A DNA stretch of 64,000 bases from positions 620,001-684,000 of the forward strand of contig NZ_JANFPI010000001.1 in assembly GCF_026552795.1 (NCBI RefSeq), read 5' to 3'. The stretch is from Ectorhizobium quercum. Its GTDB lineage: Bacteria > Pseudomonadota > Alphaproteobacteria > Rhizobiales > Rhizobiaceae. The notes beneath the pieces were generated by a model. That model worked only from the letters and a program-made list of their open reading frames with translations. It searched no databases and had not been told where the DNA came from. The translations under genes were made by a program, and so were the position numbers. This document shows positions 8,574 to 17,255 of this stretch, in pieces (position 1 is the stretch's first letter; the number at the start of each line of letters is the position of its first letter).

Positions 8574-9638
8574 TCAGGGAGCCGGCGGATCGGTCCGACG
8601 CGGGAGAGGCGCAAAAATGGCAGAGCCGTGATGATCCCTGGCGAGCGGCATCCGTTGAATGTCCGTCACCTGTTCGTTTTCCAGATCATATTGCACCCGA
8701 AGGGCGACGTCGCCCCTTCGGCAACGCTTTCCGTCGCGCGTGGCATGCGTGCATGCCAGCACATAGGTGCGGATCACATCCACCCGCTCCGGGTCGAGCT
8801 CGGTCTCCCAAAGCATGACAAAGGTTTCCAGAATCACATCGTCAGGCTGTTTTCGCAGAAAGCTCTCGGCTTCCTTCCCTATGGCTTTTCTGAGTTCGTC
8901 GTTGAGCGGGTAGAACGGCAGAAATCGCAATGCGCCGGCCTCGACGTCGGGCCTATCCAGGGAAAAAGTGACGGAATAGGCCGGGGCGCTTTGCAAGAAA
9001 CCGGGAACGGAGGCCTCGAAGTTCAGGGGATCGGGTGCTTGCGCTTTCCGCCCTTTATCGTTGCTGCTGATGATGATCCTGATGGCGGAACGCTGGTCCC
9101 ACCATGCCGTGTCGCGATACGCCGCCCGGAAGGTCGTGACGCAGGCGGCGAGCGCGTCGACCACCTTGTGCTGGTTTTCGTTGGTCAGGCGTTGCTCGAT
9201 GATCGGGACAAGACCGGACGTGCCGCCGTACCAGTGTACGGCAAGAACGGGAATGCCGCAGTTTCGGAAGGTCGTATCGAGCGCCTTGATTTCCTGCCCC
9301 AAGGCGATGCCGTTGTCATAGGCCCTTCGCAGCCGTTCCTCACAAGGCGTTCCGAGCGTGCAATCGGCGGGGTTGCGGTCCATCGCGAAACGGATGCGGG
9401 TGACGGGATCGTCTTTGACAGCGAGCGTGACGTCATAGTAGCCCTTTTGCAGATGGGTGTCGTAGAGCTCGAGCTGACCCGGATAGATCGCTTCGGCCAG
9501 TTTCATGGCCGCTTGCCCCGCCTCTTCGCGCCCGGCCCTGCAACCGCTGGCGAACGCCATCACGGCAATGACGGCCAATCCCCGCATTGCCTGACGCGCA
9601 ATAGGGTTTCGGCGGCGGGTCGCGAAGAGGGCAATCAT
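8574..9638 (-). CDS. Predicted lipoprotein of unknown function
   Basis: The 354-residue protein carries a lipoprotein signal (IAVMAFASGCRAG) with the lipidated Cys at about residue 33, so it should be anchored in the cell envelope. A downstream in-frame start (Met18, position 9587) would give a shorter and more usual signal peptide; both are possible. Six further cysteines lie in the mature part, and no catalytic motif stands out. It is the last gene of a probable four-gene minus-strand operon (11288 to 8574) with gaps of 60, 39 and 9 bases, all encoding exported or membrane proteins. Function unknown. Confidence 0.7.
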   Translation of the reverse strand: MIALFATRRRNPIARQAMRGLAVIAVMAFASGCRAGREEAGQAAMKLAEAIYPGQLELYDTHLQKGYYDVTLAVKDDPVTRIRFAMDRNPADCTLGTPCEERLRRAYDNGIALGQEIKALDTTFRNCGIPVLAVHWYGGTSGLVPIIEQRLTNENQHKVVDALAACVTTFRAAYRDTAWWDQRSAIRIIISSNDKGRKAQAPDPLNFEASVPGFLQSAPAYSVTFSLDRPDVEAGALRFLPFYPLNDELRKAIGKEAESFLRKQPDDVILETFVMLWETELDPERVDVIRTYVLACTHATRDGKRCRRGDVALRVQYDLENEQVTDIQRMPLARDHHGSAIFAPLPRRTDPPAP

Positions 9639-9647
9639 GGGCTTGTC

Positions 9648-10112
9648 TTACCGGGCCCGGTAGGAGAGGTTGCACAATTCGCCATTCTCAAACGCCGTCA
9701 GCTTGATGTCGTCGGTCCCGCCGGTCCAGTCGGTGATTGTGATGATGCCGGCACTCATGCTGGTTCCGGGGCCATGTTCCTGCACCAGATGGTCGTGCAA
9801 CGCCTTGCAGTCATCCGCCGAAACGGGGTTGATCAGGACAAAAACCAGCCGGTCATCGGTGTCGAAGAGCAGGGAGGCCGTCGTCGCGACGCCGGCCAGC
9901 CGGTAATCGGTCTTGACGAGCGGCGCATAGGTCGCATCCCCTTCCTCGTAGAGTTCGCTCTGCGCGGGCGTATGCGCCTTCGCGTTCGCCAGGGCCGACA
10001 GCGCCTCGTCGGGCGACATGCCCCATCGTGTCGTTTCCCAGTCCGCACGGGCAGGGAAGGCGGCGAGCGCCATCGCCATGATGCTCAGCAAGGCTGCGGG
10101 TTTGATTGGCAT
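9648..10112 (-). CDS. Small exported protein of unknown function
   Basis: This 154-residue protein has a signal peptide (ALLSIMAMALAAFPARA) and a mature start DWETTRWGMSPDEALSAL. That W-x-x-x-x-WGM opening recurs in small bacterial periplasmic proteins that I cannot name further. Two cysteines, in SADDCKALHDHL and GELCNLSYRAR, could form a disulfide. The ATG follows a GGAGAACCGACC ribosome site. It lies between a membrane protein and a lipoprotein gene on the same strand. Confidence 0.7.
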   Translation of the reverse strand: MPIKPAALLSIMAMALAAFPARADWETTRWGMSPDEALSALANAKAHTPAQSELYEEGDATYAPLVKTDYRLAGVATTASLLFDTDDRLVFVLINPVSADDCKALHDHLVQEHGPGTSMSAGIITITDWTGGTDDIKLTAFENGELCNLSYRAR

Positions 10113-10151
10113 GGTCGGTTCTCCATCATGCTCATTCGCCTTTCGGCCGGA

Positions 10152-10859
10152 TCATTGCGCCTGCGCGCGCTTCAGGTACTCCTCCTTCAGGAATACAGAT
10201 GCGTCGAGATCCCGGTTGATCTCGTCCACGAGGGAGCCCATCTGCCGCGCTGTCTGTCTTGGGCCGCATTCGGACGGCGGATCGGATCGGCGGCGTTCGG
10301 TCTCCGCGACGATCGCGTCCTGCTCTTCCTTCGGAAGGAAATCGGGAATGCCGAGCGCCTCCTGCGTATCCACCCGGTAACGCCCCCCGTGGCACAGGTC
10401 GGCATAGTCCATGTGGGACCGCGTATAAATGATCATGAGGACTTTGTTCCTGCGCAGCGCCCCGGAATAGCCTTCGGCAGTATCGGGTCTAACGAGGATC
10501 TGGGGCCGCGCATCCGGCCCGAGCCGCGTGTACGTGAGTTCGGGCAGGTTCCGGTCGGGCAGCAGCCAGTCCCAGGGGTCCATCCGCACCACATCGAAAG
10601 CGGCAACAACCTGAATGACGCCCAGCAGACCAGCCAATGCCCCGAGCGCCTTTCGCGCCGCGGTGCCGGATGCCGAAGGCTTCAGGATTGAAAAAGCCAT
10701 GCCGACGGCAACCAGGCCCAGAACGACGCCGAGGATGTTGAAGCGGTTATCCGCCGTCACGACGCCGTTGACCCGGACCGTATCCTGTGACCCGAGAAAG
10801 ACAAAGAAGGGGATGATCGCAAGAATGATGGCGATGAGAGGTTTCTTCAAATGAGGCAT
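10152..10859 (-). CDS. Membrane-anchored protein of unknown function
   Basis: With the ATG at 10859 the protein is 235 residues and begins MPHLKKPLIAIILAIIPFFV. Three hydrophobic segments lie in the first 110 residues (about 8-24, 42-60 and 74-92). A soluble C-terminal domain of about 125 residues contains DPWDWLLPDRNLPELTY, an aromatic/basic YTRSHMDYADLCHGG and a charged tail ending FLKEEYLKRAQAQ. The longer frame starting at 10895 lacks a better ribosome site. It is the second gene of the four-gene minus-strand cluster. No family recognised. Confidence 0.65.
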   Translation of the reverse strand: MPHLKKPLIAIILAIIPFFVFLGSQDTVRVNGVVTADNRFNILGVVLGLVAVGMAFSILKPSASGTAARKALGALAGLLGVIQVVAAFDVVRMDPWDWLLPDRNLPELTYTRLGPDARPQILVRPDTAEGYSGALRRNKVLMIIYTRSHMDYADLCHGGRYRVDTQEALGIPDFLPKEEQDAIVAETERRRSDPPSECGPRQTARQMGSLVDEINRDLDASVFLKEEYLKRAQAQ

Positions 10860-10919
10860 TTCATATTCCCGCATTAACAGGCCTGTCTCGGCCATCCGAG
10901 GCCTTCAGATCATGAATGA

Positions 10920-11288
10920 TCAAGGGCAGATACCCTGCTTCTTGAGCTTCTGGTGGTAGGCCATGCCCTGTTTGCGGGCGTAGGCAACCGCCGCCGCCCG
11001 CCCTTCCCGCTGCATGATCCGCATGGCCTGTGCTTCCATCCTCCGGCGCTCGGCAGGGGGCATGGAGTCGGCGGAGCAAGCCGGCCTCGACGCTTTGCGG
11101 TTTGTCGGGGTATTCTTTCGTGGCGCAGGTTTCATTCTCTGGCTGTTCTGATGGTCCTGCAGCCGGTTCCACCGCTGGGTATCCAGATGCCGGTCCAGAG
11201 TGTTCATGTCATATGCCATGCCGCTCTCGATGAACGAGAACAGGGCAAAAACCGTGAGCGAAACTATTCCCAATCTGTATGACGTCAT
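10920..11288 (-). CDS. Small basic exported protein of unknown function
   Basis: The ATG at 11288 gives a 122-residue protein with a signal peptide (IVSLTVFALFSFIESGMA). The mature part is Arg/Lys/Gln-rich (LDRHLDTQRWNRLQDHQNSQ, then a Pro/Lys segment) and ends with an Ala/Arg helix (ERRRMEAQAMRIMQREGRAA). Two cysteines, ACSADS and GICP at the very end, could pair. The open frame extends to 11738 but that part lacks coding character. It is the first gene of the minus-strand cluster and is divergent from the gene at 11503. Confidence 0.6.
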   Translation of the reverse strand: MTSYRLGIVSLTVFALFSFIESGMAYDMNTLDRHLDTQRWNRLQDHQNSQRMKPAPRKNTPTNRKASRPACSADSMPPAERRRMEAQAMRIMQREGRAAAVAYARKQGMAYHQKLKKQGICP

Positions 11289-11502
11289 TGCTGATCTGCT
11301 TCTCCACCCGTGTTCGCGATGTTCGCAACAACGGCACATCTTGTAACCGTCGCCCTGACCCTTGATGATATTTCGACGTCTGGAACTGTAACGACCTTTG
11401 CCATTTGCGACTTTTTTTAAAGGAAATTGCAAGTGGCCACCAAGTTTGAGAGTTTCGTCAGCGTCTGTCATTGCAGGGGAAACCACTGAAAGGACGAGCG
11501 AT

Positions 11503-13113
11503 ATGATGATGTCCGGAAGAAAGCGGCGGCGAGCGGGCCTTGCTCTGGCCCTCGCTTTTTCGTTGGCGCTCATAGCCGCTGAGGCACGCGCCGCGACCGA
11601 GGCGGAATTCAACGCTGCGCTGTCGGAGACGGCCAGCCGGGTGGTGACGGCGCGTACGCTCAAGACGCTTTGCGACGAGCGGGACCCTGCCGGCGAAAGC
11701 GCCCGGCGCGATGCGCTGGCGAGTTGGACCCAACGCAACGATATCGCCGACTACGATGCGGTCATGGCCGCGCTCGAGCGCAGGAGCGATGGGTTGCGAA
11801 AGGAGATAGAAGACAATCTGGCCCGTGCGCGCACGCAGATCGGGCAGGCGCTCGATGAGGATTCGACGCATTGCGGAGACCTCGCCGCCTTTCTGGCCGA
11901 CGAGAAATACGCGATCAGGCCGGTCGTACGGACGTTGCGGCGAATGGCGCGTGACTTCGATCTGGACATGGCGAGGCCGCAGCCGGACACGCCGGAGGTG
12001 ACGGCGAAGCTTGTGGGGCTGGCGCATCTGTCGGTTCTGGCCGAAGCGGAGATGGCCGTCGTCGGCTCCCATGAGGGCGCGCTCAAGGATCGCGATCTGC
12101 GCAAGGCCCGTGAAGCCCGGCTGGAAGACCACCTCGCAAGGCAAGGAACCGTCGCGGGATACGGCCGCGTGGTCTCCGACGACGAATTGCGCGAGTGGCG
12201 CGGAGCGAAGCAATCCCGCTTCTCCCTGTCCTGCCGCAGCTTCCGCGACGAGGCGCAAGAGGCGCGCATGAAGAATGCGCGCGGGCAGAAGATGGTCGTC
12301 GTCGGCCAGCCGCGCAGCGTGGTCGATGGAGAAAATGCCCGGATAAACCTTCGCGATTGTCTGCTCTTCACTCTGGAGGAAACCGGGGAGACCATCGCTG
12401 GAACGGATGATGAGGCCGGCCTCGTGCACAGGCCGCCGGAAGCCGACGAGGTCTATGCCGGCCCCGGCAAGGGCATGGCCATGAAGGATATCGATCGCGT
12501 TCTCTATGTGGCGGATTTCGAGAACCGTCTGGACGGTTTCGGCAACGGCTACACCCATCGCGAGGAGGACGTTTACGTCCTGCTGAGGGACGGGACGGCC
12601 TATCGACATGCGTGGAGCTTCCCCTTCACGGACCTCGATGTGGCAACGTCGAAAGAGCGTGAACCGGGGCGCTGGATGACATGGTCGAAAGGCTGGACGG
12701 GAAAGGTCACGCTGTCGCAGGACGGAGACGAAATCGATCTTTCGAAGGCGCAGCAACTCGTATCCCTGCCTGCGGAGACGCGTCTCGACCACAGCTACTA
12801 TTTCCTCAATGTCGGCATGGGCGGCATCCGGCGTGACCGGTCCTTCGTGTTCCGTCCCGACGGAACCGTCACCCATGCGCGCGGCGGCTTCGTCGCCGGC
12901 AATTTCGCCACCAGCTACATGATCGTCACCAGCGATCGCGACAACAGCGTCACCTCGACCTACCGCTTCGAGGATTACGCGCTTGTCCTCTCCCATCCCG
13001 AAGGCGAGGAGCGCCGCTTCTTCGCCGTCTTCGGGAGCGCCGAGAAAAGCGATCCTGACGATGTGATCATAGATGGCGCGGTCTACTGGACCCGCAAGGC
13101 CAAGGAGGAATAG
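11503..13113 (+). CDS. Large exported protein of unknown function
   Basis: Three consecutive ATGs (11503, 11506, 11509) follow an AAGGACGAGCG ribosome site. The first gives 536 residues with a signal peptide RRRAGLALALAFSLALIAAE. The N-terminal half is helical and charged, with scattered cysteines. The C-terminal half looks like beta-sandwich sequence with repeated aromatic pairs (THREEDVYVLLRDGTAYRH, DHSYYFLNVGMGG, FVFRPDGTVTHARGGFVAG). I recognise no domain. It stands alone on the plus strand, divergent from the 11288 cluster with a 214-base shared upstream region. Confidence 0.7.
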   Translation: MMMSGRKRRRAGLALALAFSLALIAAEARAATEAEFNAALSETASRVVTARTLKTLCDERDPAGESARRDALASWTQRNDIADYDAVMAALERRSDGLRKEIEDNLARARTQIGQALDEDSTHCGDLAAFLADEKYAIRPVVRTLRRMARDFDLDMARPQPDTPEVTAKLVGLAHLSVLAEAEMAVVGSHEGALKDRDLRKAREARLEDHLARQGTVAGYGRVVSDDELREWRGAKQSRFSLSCRSFRDEAQEARMKNARGQKMVVVGQPRSVVDGENARINLRDCLLFTLEETGETIAGTDDEAGLVHRPPEADEVYAGPGKGMAMKDIDRVLYVADFENRLDGFGNGYTHREEDVYVLLRDGTAYRHAWSFPFTDLDVATSKEREPGRWMTWSKGWTGKVTLSQDGDEIDLSKAQQLVSLPAETRLDHSYYFLNVGMGGIRRDRSFVFRPDGTVTHARGGFVAGNFATSYMIVTSDRDNSVTSTYRFEDYALVLSHPEGEERRFFAVFGSAEKSDPDDVIIDGAVYWTRKAKEE

Positions 13114-13126
13114 GACGGCAGCCTGA

Positions 13127-13630
13127 TCAGTTTCCCGTTTCGGCGCGGTATCTTTCGAGATAGTCCCTGAACCGCTGATCGTTCAGGTTGCCGTCGATCC
13201 GGTAGGGCTGGCCGTAGGAAAAGGTGAAGTCGAAGCGGCCGTCGCGCTCGATCACGAGGTCGCAGACCGTCCACCAGCTTCCGCCTTGGGCCTGCATGAG
13301 CGCGGCCAGCCGCTGGAAGCCTTCACGAGCCGCGGGTGAAAGCCGGAACCCCATTTTTTCCAGTGCTTCGCCGGGACGTCTGGCAATGGTGAAATTCAGG
13401 CTGCTGGTGCGAGTTTGCGGTTGATCCCACAGCGCCTCGTGATTGACGACGATCCGCAGCCAGTCGCGATCCTCCCATTCACCGTCGTAGAGATCCGTGA
13501 TGCTCGCGGCCACGGCCCGCGCGAGTTCGGTCTGGCAGGCCTTTATTTCGGCGGGCGCCGCGGAGGCGGGCGGCGGGTTTCCGGCCGTGGCGCCGCTATT
13601 CTTCTTTCCACCGAACAGTTTTTCCCACAT
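13127..13630 (-). CDS. Cytosolic protein, paralogue of the 18105 gene, YezG/DUF600-like
   Basis: This 167-residue soluble protein has a Pro/Ala-rich linker near residues 15-28. It shares two clear blocks with the product of the 18105 gene: DLYDGEWEDRDWLRIVVNHE and an ERDGRF-F-F-YG-P-R segment ending LERYRAETG. The order of a charged W-containing strand, a Cys-x-Leu strand and FTFSYGQPYRI recalls YezG/DUF600-type immunity proteins of contact-dependent toxins, but I cannot confirm the family. No toxin gene is next to it. The ATG follows GGGAGAAAACGTC. The next minus-strand gene upstream, 13643-13999, ends 12 bases before this start and may be co-transcribed. Confidence 0.6.
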   Translation of the reverse strand: MWEKLFGGKKNSGATAGNPPPASAAPAEIKACQTELARAVAASITDLYDGEWEDRDWLRIVVNHEALWDQPQTRTSSLNFTIARRPGEALEKMGFRLSPAAREGFQRLAALMQAQGGSWWTVCDLVIERDGRFDFTFSYGQPYRIDGNLNDQRFRDYLERYRAETGN

Positions 13631-13642
13631 GACGTTTTCTCC

Positions 13643-13999
13643 CTATTCGCCCTGACCGTCGGCAAGGCCGACGATCACAAGCCGGTCGCCCTCGAAGTAT
13701 CCATAGGCGAGGATCGACCCGTCCGGCCTCTGCCATGCCTGCTCGATGAGATGCCTGTGCGCGGCCGAGCCGGACAAGGCCGGCAGTTGCGTGCCCGACC
13801 ACAGCGGCAGGGAAGGGTGAGACCGGCCGTCTTCATGGACTTCGATGATGCCCTTGCGGGGACAAGGCTCCCTGACACACAGGATGCCCGTGTTGCCGAT
13901 GCGCATCAAAATCGCCTGGTCGGCGGCAAGAGACGCGGTGGTCGCGCCAACCATTCCCAGCATTCCCAGCAAGACGATGATGCCTGGTGTCCTCAGCAT
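13643..13999 (-). CDS. Small exported protein of unknown function
   Basis: The ATG at 13999 follows a strong CAGGAGGGAAC site and gives 118 residues. A signal peptide (GIIVLLGMLGMVGATTASLA) precedes a small domain with two nearby cysteines (GILCVREPCPRKGIIEVHED) that could form a disulfide loop. The C-terminal part (GSILAYGYFEGDRLVIVGLA) looks like a beta-hairpin. The frame continues to 14104, but that extension would remove the signal peptide from the N-terminus. It is probably transcribed with the gene at 13127-13630. No family recognised. Confidence 0.65.
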   Translation of the reverse strand: MLRTPGIIVLLGMLGMVGATTASLAADQAILMRIGNTGILCVREPCPRKGIIEVHEDGRSHPSLPLWSGTQLPALSGSAAHRHLIEQAWQRPDGSILAYGYFEGDRLVIVGLADGQGE

Positions 14000-14317
14000 G
14001 TTCCCTCCTGTCGGTTCTGCCTGTAGGACGGTTCCCGGCGCGTCTTCCTTGGCAGGACAGGACAAGTCGACTACGGCTCTGTCGAGGATGGATGACCCAG
14101 GCACGCAGGAAGCCTGCGACCGGATCGCCAGGCTTGCCGTCTGCGACGAAAGCGCGTCCGGCCCATCATCCGGGCTGTCGGCTCATCGGGGCCAGCCCGC
14201 ACAAGGAGGCTGCGGCCAAGCGTTGCGGATGCGGCACCCGGACTCTGGCGAACATCCTGCCAAGGTCCAGATTGTTGAAATCGTCCTACGCTCTAACCCG
14301 AGAAGAAGAAGGAGAAG
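14000..14317. other. Intergenic region between divergent genes
   Basis: About 318 bases separate the divergent starts at 13999 and 14318. I see no convincing gene, RNA or clear promoter pair. The open frames here overlap in several phases and have the Arg/Ala-rich look of GC-driven spurious frames. Confidence 0.4.
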
Positions 14318-14470
14318 ATGATGCGTAAGCTTTGCACGTCAATTGCGGTAGCCCTTGCCCTGTGCATAGGGGTTGGAGATCCCGCCTCAAGCGCGCCGGG
14401 GGAAACCAGTGGCATGACAAATGGCCACGCCGGCGGGGGAGGCGGCGGCGGCGGCGTCGGTGGACGTTGA
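14318..14470 (+). CDS. 50-residue exported glycine-rich peptide
   Basis: The frame starts with two ATGs (14318, 14321) behind the purine-rich AGAAGAAGAAGGAGAAG. The product has a basic start (MMRKL) and a hydrophobic core (SIAVALALCIGVG) followed by PASSA, a good signal peptidase I site. The predicted mature peptide is only about 24 residues and ends in a run of eight glycines followed by VGGR. It lies 78 bases before another exported protein on the same strand and may share its transcript. Function unknown; a structural or signalling peptide, or a GC-rich repeat artefact, are all possible. Confidence 0.5.
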   Translation: MMRKLCTSIAVALALCIGVGDPASSAPGETSGMTNGHAGGGGGGGGVGGR

Positions 14471-14548
14471 ATCGAAGGCATGTCGTCATCGGATCGACGA
14501 CGGCGAACGCGTCGCGCTTTCAATCAAATCAGAAAAGGGAGAGAGGCG

Positions 14549-15475
14549 ATGAAACCTATGCTGATCGCCGTCGCGATTGCCGCGATGGCCACGGGCGCGC
14601 GGGCCGAGATCGTGATTGAGCCCGATCATGGATTGACGCTCGTTGTTCCCGCCGGGTTCAGCGCAACCCTCCAAAGCATTGATCCGGCTGCCAGTTCACG
14701 CCTTATCGGCGTCAAGACGACCGACGCCGATCTGCCGACCGCCAAACCGGCTGCGAACCTTTGCGAGATCGTCTTTCATTATGACGCCACCTATGGCGAC
14801 TTCACCCAGGGAGAGCTGAACGCGCTTTTTCTCTCGACCAATCATTTTGAGATGATGCGCGAGAAGGTCGTGGCGCCCGGTCCGATCGAAGACAGCGCGC
14901 ATTTCACGCATAACGGTTCCGCCGCCCATCACTTTCTGGGCAAGATCGATGCCGGCGGAGCATTCGTCGTCAGCGTCATCCCCTCGCCCCGGGGCTTCAC
15001 CCTGGTCTCATGCGTGACGGCCAATACCGAACTCGATCCGGCCCATCTCCAGCCGCTTTACGACGGGCTGGTGGTGCCCGGCCAGCCCCGCGATGGCCTT
15101 GTGCCTTCAGGCGATTGCCCGGCCAGCCCGCCCGATCTGCCTGCGAGCGTGGACGAAGCCGAATATGTCGATGCCGAGGGTGTGCTGATCCGCGCCCTCG
15201 ATGCCGAACGCGATCGCATCGCCAGCCAATGCGATCCTCTTCATGCCGACATCATGATCGACGCCGCCATGACCGGAACCGGTTTTTCCGGCACTTATCG
15301 CGATTTTCGCGAGCACACGCTCTCACGCGCCATTTTCCATCAGCTCTCCAGTGAAGAACTCTCCGAGTTGGAAAAGGGCCACGAGCAGATGGCGGCACTG
15401 GCCGGCGCCGAAACGGCGGATCTCTGGATGCGCCACACCCTGTTCATCCTCGGACGGGATCGGCTGCTCGACTAG
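14549..15475 (+). CDS. Exported protein of unknown function
   Basis: The ATG at 14549, behind AAAAGGGAGAGAGGCG, gives 308 residues and places a signal peptide at the N-terminus (MLIAVAIAAMATGARA). The upstream part of the open frame would displace it. The mature protein has an N-terminal region with beta character (IVIEPDHGLTLVVPAGFSAT), a central GFTLVSCVTANTELDP and a helical acidic C-terminus (LSSEELSELEKGHEQM). Four cysteines are present. No domain was recognised. It probably shares a transcript with the Gly-rich peptide gene upstream. Confidence 0.65.
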   Translation: MKPMLIAVAIAAMATGARAEIVIEPDHGLTLVVPAGFSATLQSIDPAASSRLIGVKTTDADLPTAKPAANLCEIVFHYDATYGDFTQGELNALFLSTNHFEMMREKVVAPGPIEDSAHFTHNGSAAHHFLGKIDAGGAFVVSVIPSPRGFTLVSCVTANTELDPAHLQPLYDGLVVPGQPRDGLVPSGDCPASPPDLPASVDEAEYVDAEGVLIRALDAERDRIASQCDPLHADIMIDAAMTGTGFSGTYRDFREHTLSRAIFHQLSSEELSELEKGHEQMAALAGAETADLWMRHTLFILGRDRLLD

Positions 15476-15603
15476 GGCAGTTGCAGGCAAAAGCGGGAAC
15501 CGATTTTGCGTCCGGAATTGCGTGAAAACAAAGAGATAGAGCGTTTTCGCGATGCGAGGAAAAGCGGAAATGCTCTCAGCGCCGTCACTGGGCCTCCTTG
15601 AAA

Positions 15604-16023
15604 TTACTGGACGGTCCGGGAGGTGGAGGATGGCAAGTCCAGCAGGCCCTTGAGCCAGTCTATGCGTTCGCCGACCAGCCGGACCCGGCAATCGAGGACG
15701 GCGACTCCCGAAAAGCTGCCGCCGCCTTGAAATGCGGCCTCGGTGTTGCAGGTGCTGTCGCGATAGGCCAGCCAGTCGCGTTGCGATGACTGGAGCGCAT
15801 CGGCCATGTCGTCTTCCAGTTCCGACATTGCTTCGGACCACACCTGGTTCAGGATATCGTCGAGCCGGACATGTTCGGCATCGAGACAATCGAGCATCTC
15901 GACCGTCACCCCCTGTGCCTCATGGAGGCAGGTGGACAAGGGGATGCCGGCGTCCTGGGCCCATAAGGGGGTGACGGCAAGGCCGGCCCCAAGGAGAGGC
16001 GCTGCCACCCACAGGCGCATCAT
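15604..16023 (-). CDS. LprI-family (DUF1311) exported protein
   Basis: The ATG at 16023 overlaps the stop of the upstream gene (ATGA), giving a coupled 139-residue protein. After a signal peptide (WVAAPLLGAGLAVTPLWA) comes the DUF1311 pattern: a Cys, VTVEMLDCLDAEHVRLD with the second Cys, ILNQVWSEA, then SQRDWLAYRDSTC and a final Cys in LDCRVRLV. DUF1311 includes the lysozyme inhibitor LprI of mycobacteria. Lysozyme inhibition in the periplasm is a family possibility, not shown here. The open frame further upstream (to 16218) is overlap with the neighbouring gene. Confidence 0.75.
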   Translation of the reverse strand: MMRLWVAAPLLGAGLAVTPLWAQDAGIPLSTCLHEAQGVTVEMLDCLDAEHVRLDDILNQVWSEAMSELEDDMADALQSSQRDWLAYRDSTCNTEAAFQGGGSFSGVAVLDCRVRLVGERIDWLKGLLDLPSSTSRTVQ

Positions 16024-17162
16024 TGCGTTTGACCGATCTGCAGCACCGTGAATTCCCGGCGCATGACAGCGTCCAGGACGCGGCGCGCCAGAACCGGGGA
16101 AGACGGGTCGGGAGCGGCGTCGATAAAGGTGACGGTCGCGGCGCACAACCCGCTGCCGCTCTCGACCGACCTCCCCGAGATTTCCACCGGGTTCTGCTCC
16201 TGCATGGTCTGGTTCCACCGCGCCTCGATCTGCGTGATCGCCGTATCGGCGGTGGCGCAGTCTTGATAGGCGAGCGACACCACCAATGCAGGTGCGTCGC
16301 CTGTTTGCGCATCAACCAGAATGCCGCCCAGATAGGGCGGAATACCCTTTTGTGCGGTTTTCATCTGCGCCTCGATCGCCGCGCGCATATCATCGATGTT
16401 CTGCGCGTCGGGGACCAGCATCGTGCCCGGATCGATGGAGGCCATTCCCAGGACGGGCGAGATCAGCATGGCCTGGATCAGCGTGCCGTCCGTCAAGGCA
16501 CCGTCGATGCCGTCGAGTGCCGTTGCCACGACGATGTTGCCGGCGGCGCCGGCATCGCCTTCCCCCAAAAGCAGATTGGCCATCGCCTCGGGCGCCGGCG
16601 CCTGGATCAGGACGCTGCCCTGCCGGGCGACGAAACTGGCCTGGCCGACGGCACCCCGCCAGGGATTGCGCGGATCGATCGCGGAGGGGTCGATGGCGTT
16701 CGGCTTGCCATTGCCCAGCACGCCATCGCCAGCGGAAACGAAACCAAGGCCGGAGAGCCCGGTCATCATCTCGCCTGTGGCCGCTTCATCGGCGAGGCCC
16801 CAATAGCTGACCGCGAAATGCGATTGCCCGAAACCGGCAAAGTACCTGATCTCCCTTGCATCGATGCCGGCCTTTTCCTTCCACTCCTCGGGAAAGCCCG
16901 GCAGCGCGTTGGCCATGACATTGACCGGCGCGACGAAGCGTCCGAAGTTGAGCCGGTTCAAGGTCTCGGCAGGCGATGCGGAAGGGTTCAGCTGCCAGAG
17001 CGCCGCCATGTCGACGAAATAGGCCTGATCCGCAACGGGATTGGTGAGGACAATCTCGGGAAGCCGGCCAAGCGCCTCGCGCAAGGTGGCGGTGCTGTCC
17101 TGAGCATGGGATGGGGCGCCGGTGGTCATCAACAGAGCAGCAGCGAAGAGGGCAAGACGCAT
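16020..17162 (-). CDS. Exported protein of unknown function
   Basis: The ATG at 17162 follows AGGAGAACCCC and yields 380 residues with a signal peptide (LALFAAALLMTTGAPSHAQ). The mature protein shows alternating hydrophobic and Gly/Ala-rich segments (GRFVAPVNVMANALPGFPEE, GMASIDPGTMLVPDAQNI) and few cysteines, and reads as a globular periplasmic protein. Its stop overlaps the start of the LprI-family gene by four bases, so the two are made together and may act together. No family recognised. Confidence 0.7.
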   Translation of the reverse strand: MRLALFAAALLMTTGAPSHAQDSTATLREALGRLPEIVLTNPVADQAYFVDMAALWQLNPSASPAETLNRLNFGRFVAPVNVMANALPGFPEEWKEKAGIDAREIRYFAGFGQSHFAVSYWGLADEAATGEMMTGLSGLGFVSAGDGVLGNGKPNAIDPSAIDPRNPWRGAVGQASFVARQGSVLIQAPAPEAMANLLLGEGDAGAAGNIVVATALDGIDGALTDGTLIQAMLISPVLGMASIDPGTMLVPDAQNIDDMRAAIEAQMKTAQKGIPPYLGGILVDAQTGDAPALVVSLAYQDCATADTAITQIEARWNQTMQEQNPVEISGRSVESGSGLCAATVTFIDAAPDPSSPVLARRVLDAVMRREFTVLQIGQTQ

Positions 17163-17255
17163 GGGGTTCTCCTTTCCTGTTTTCATACCAGACGCCCGGA
17201 GGTGCGCCGACCTTGGCCGCATGCGAAAAAATTCCCCCGAAGATTTTGCACGCGC

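Noticed and set aside
8544..10691. 715-codon plus-strand open frame across three minus-strand genes
   Set aside because: The minus-strand frames have signal peptides, ribosome sites and tight spacing. The plus frame has no family features and spans three gene boundaries.
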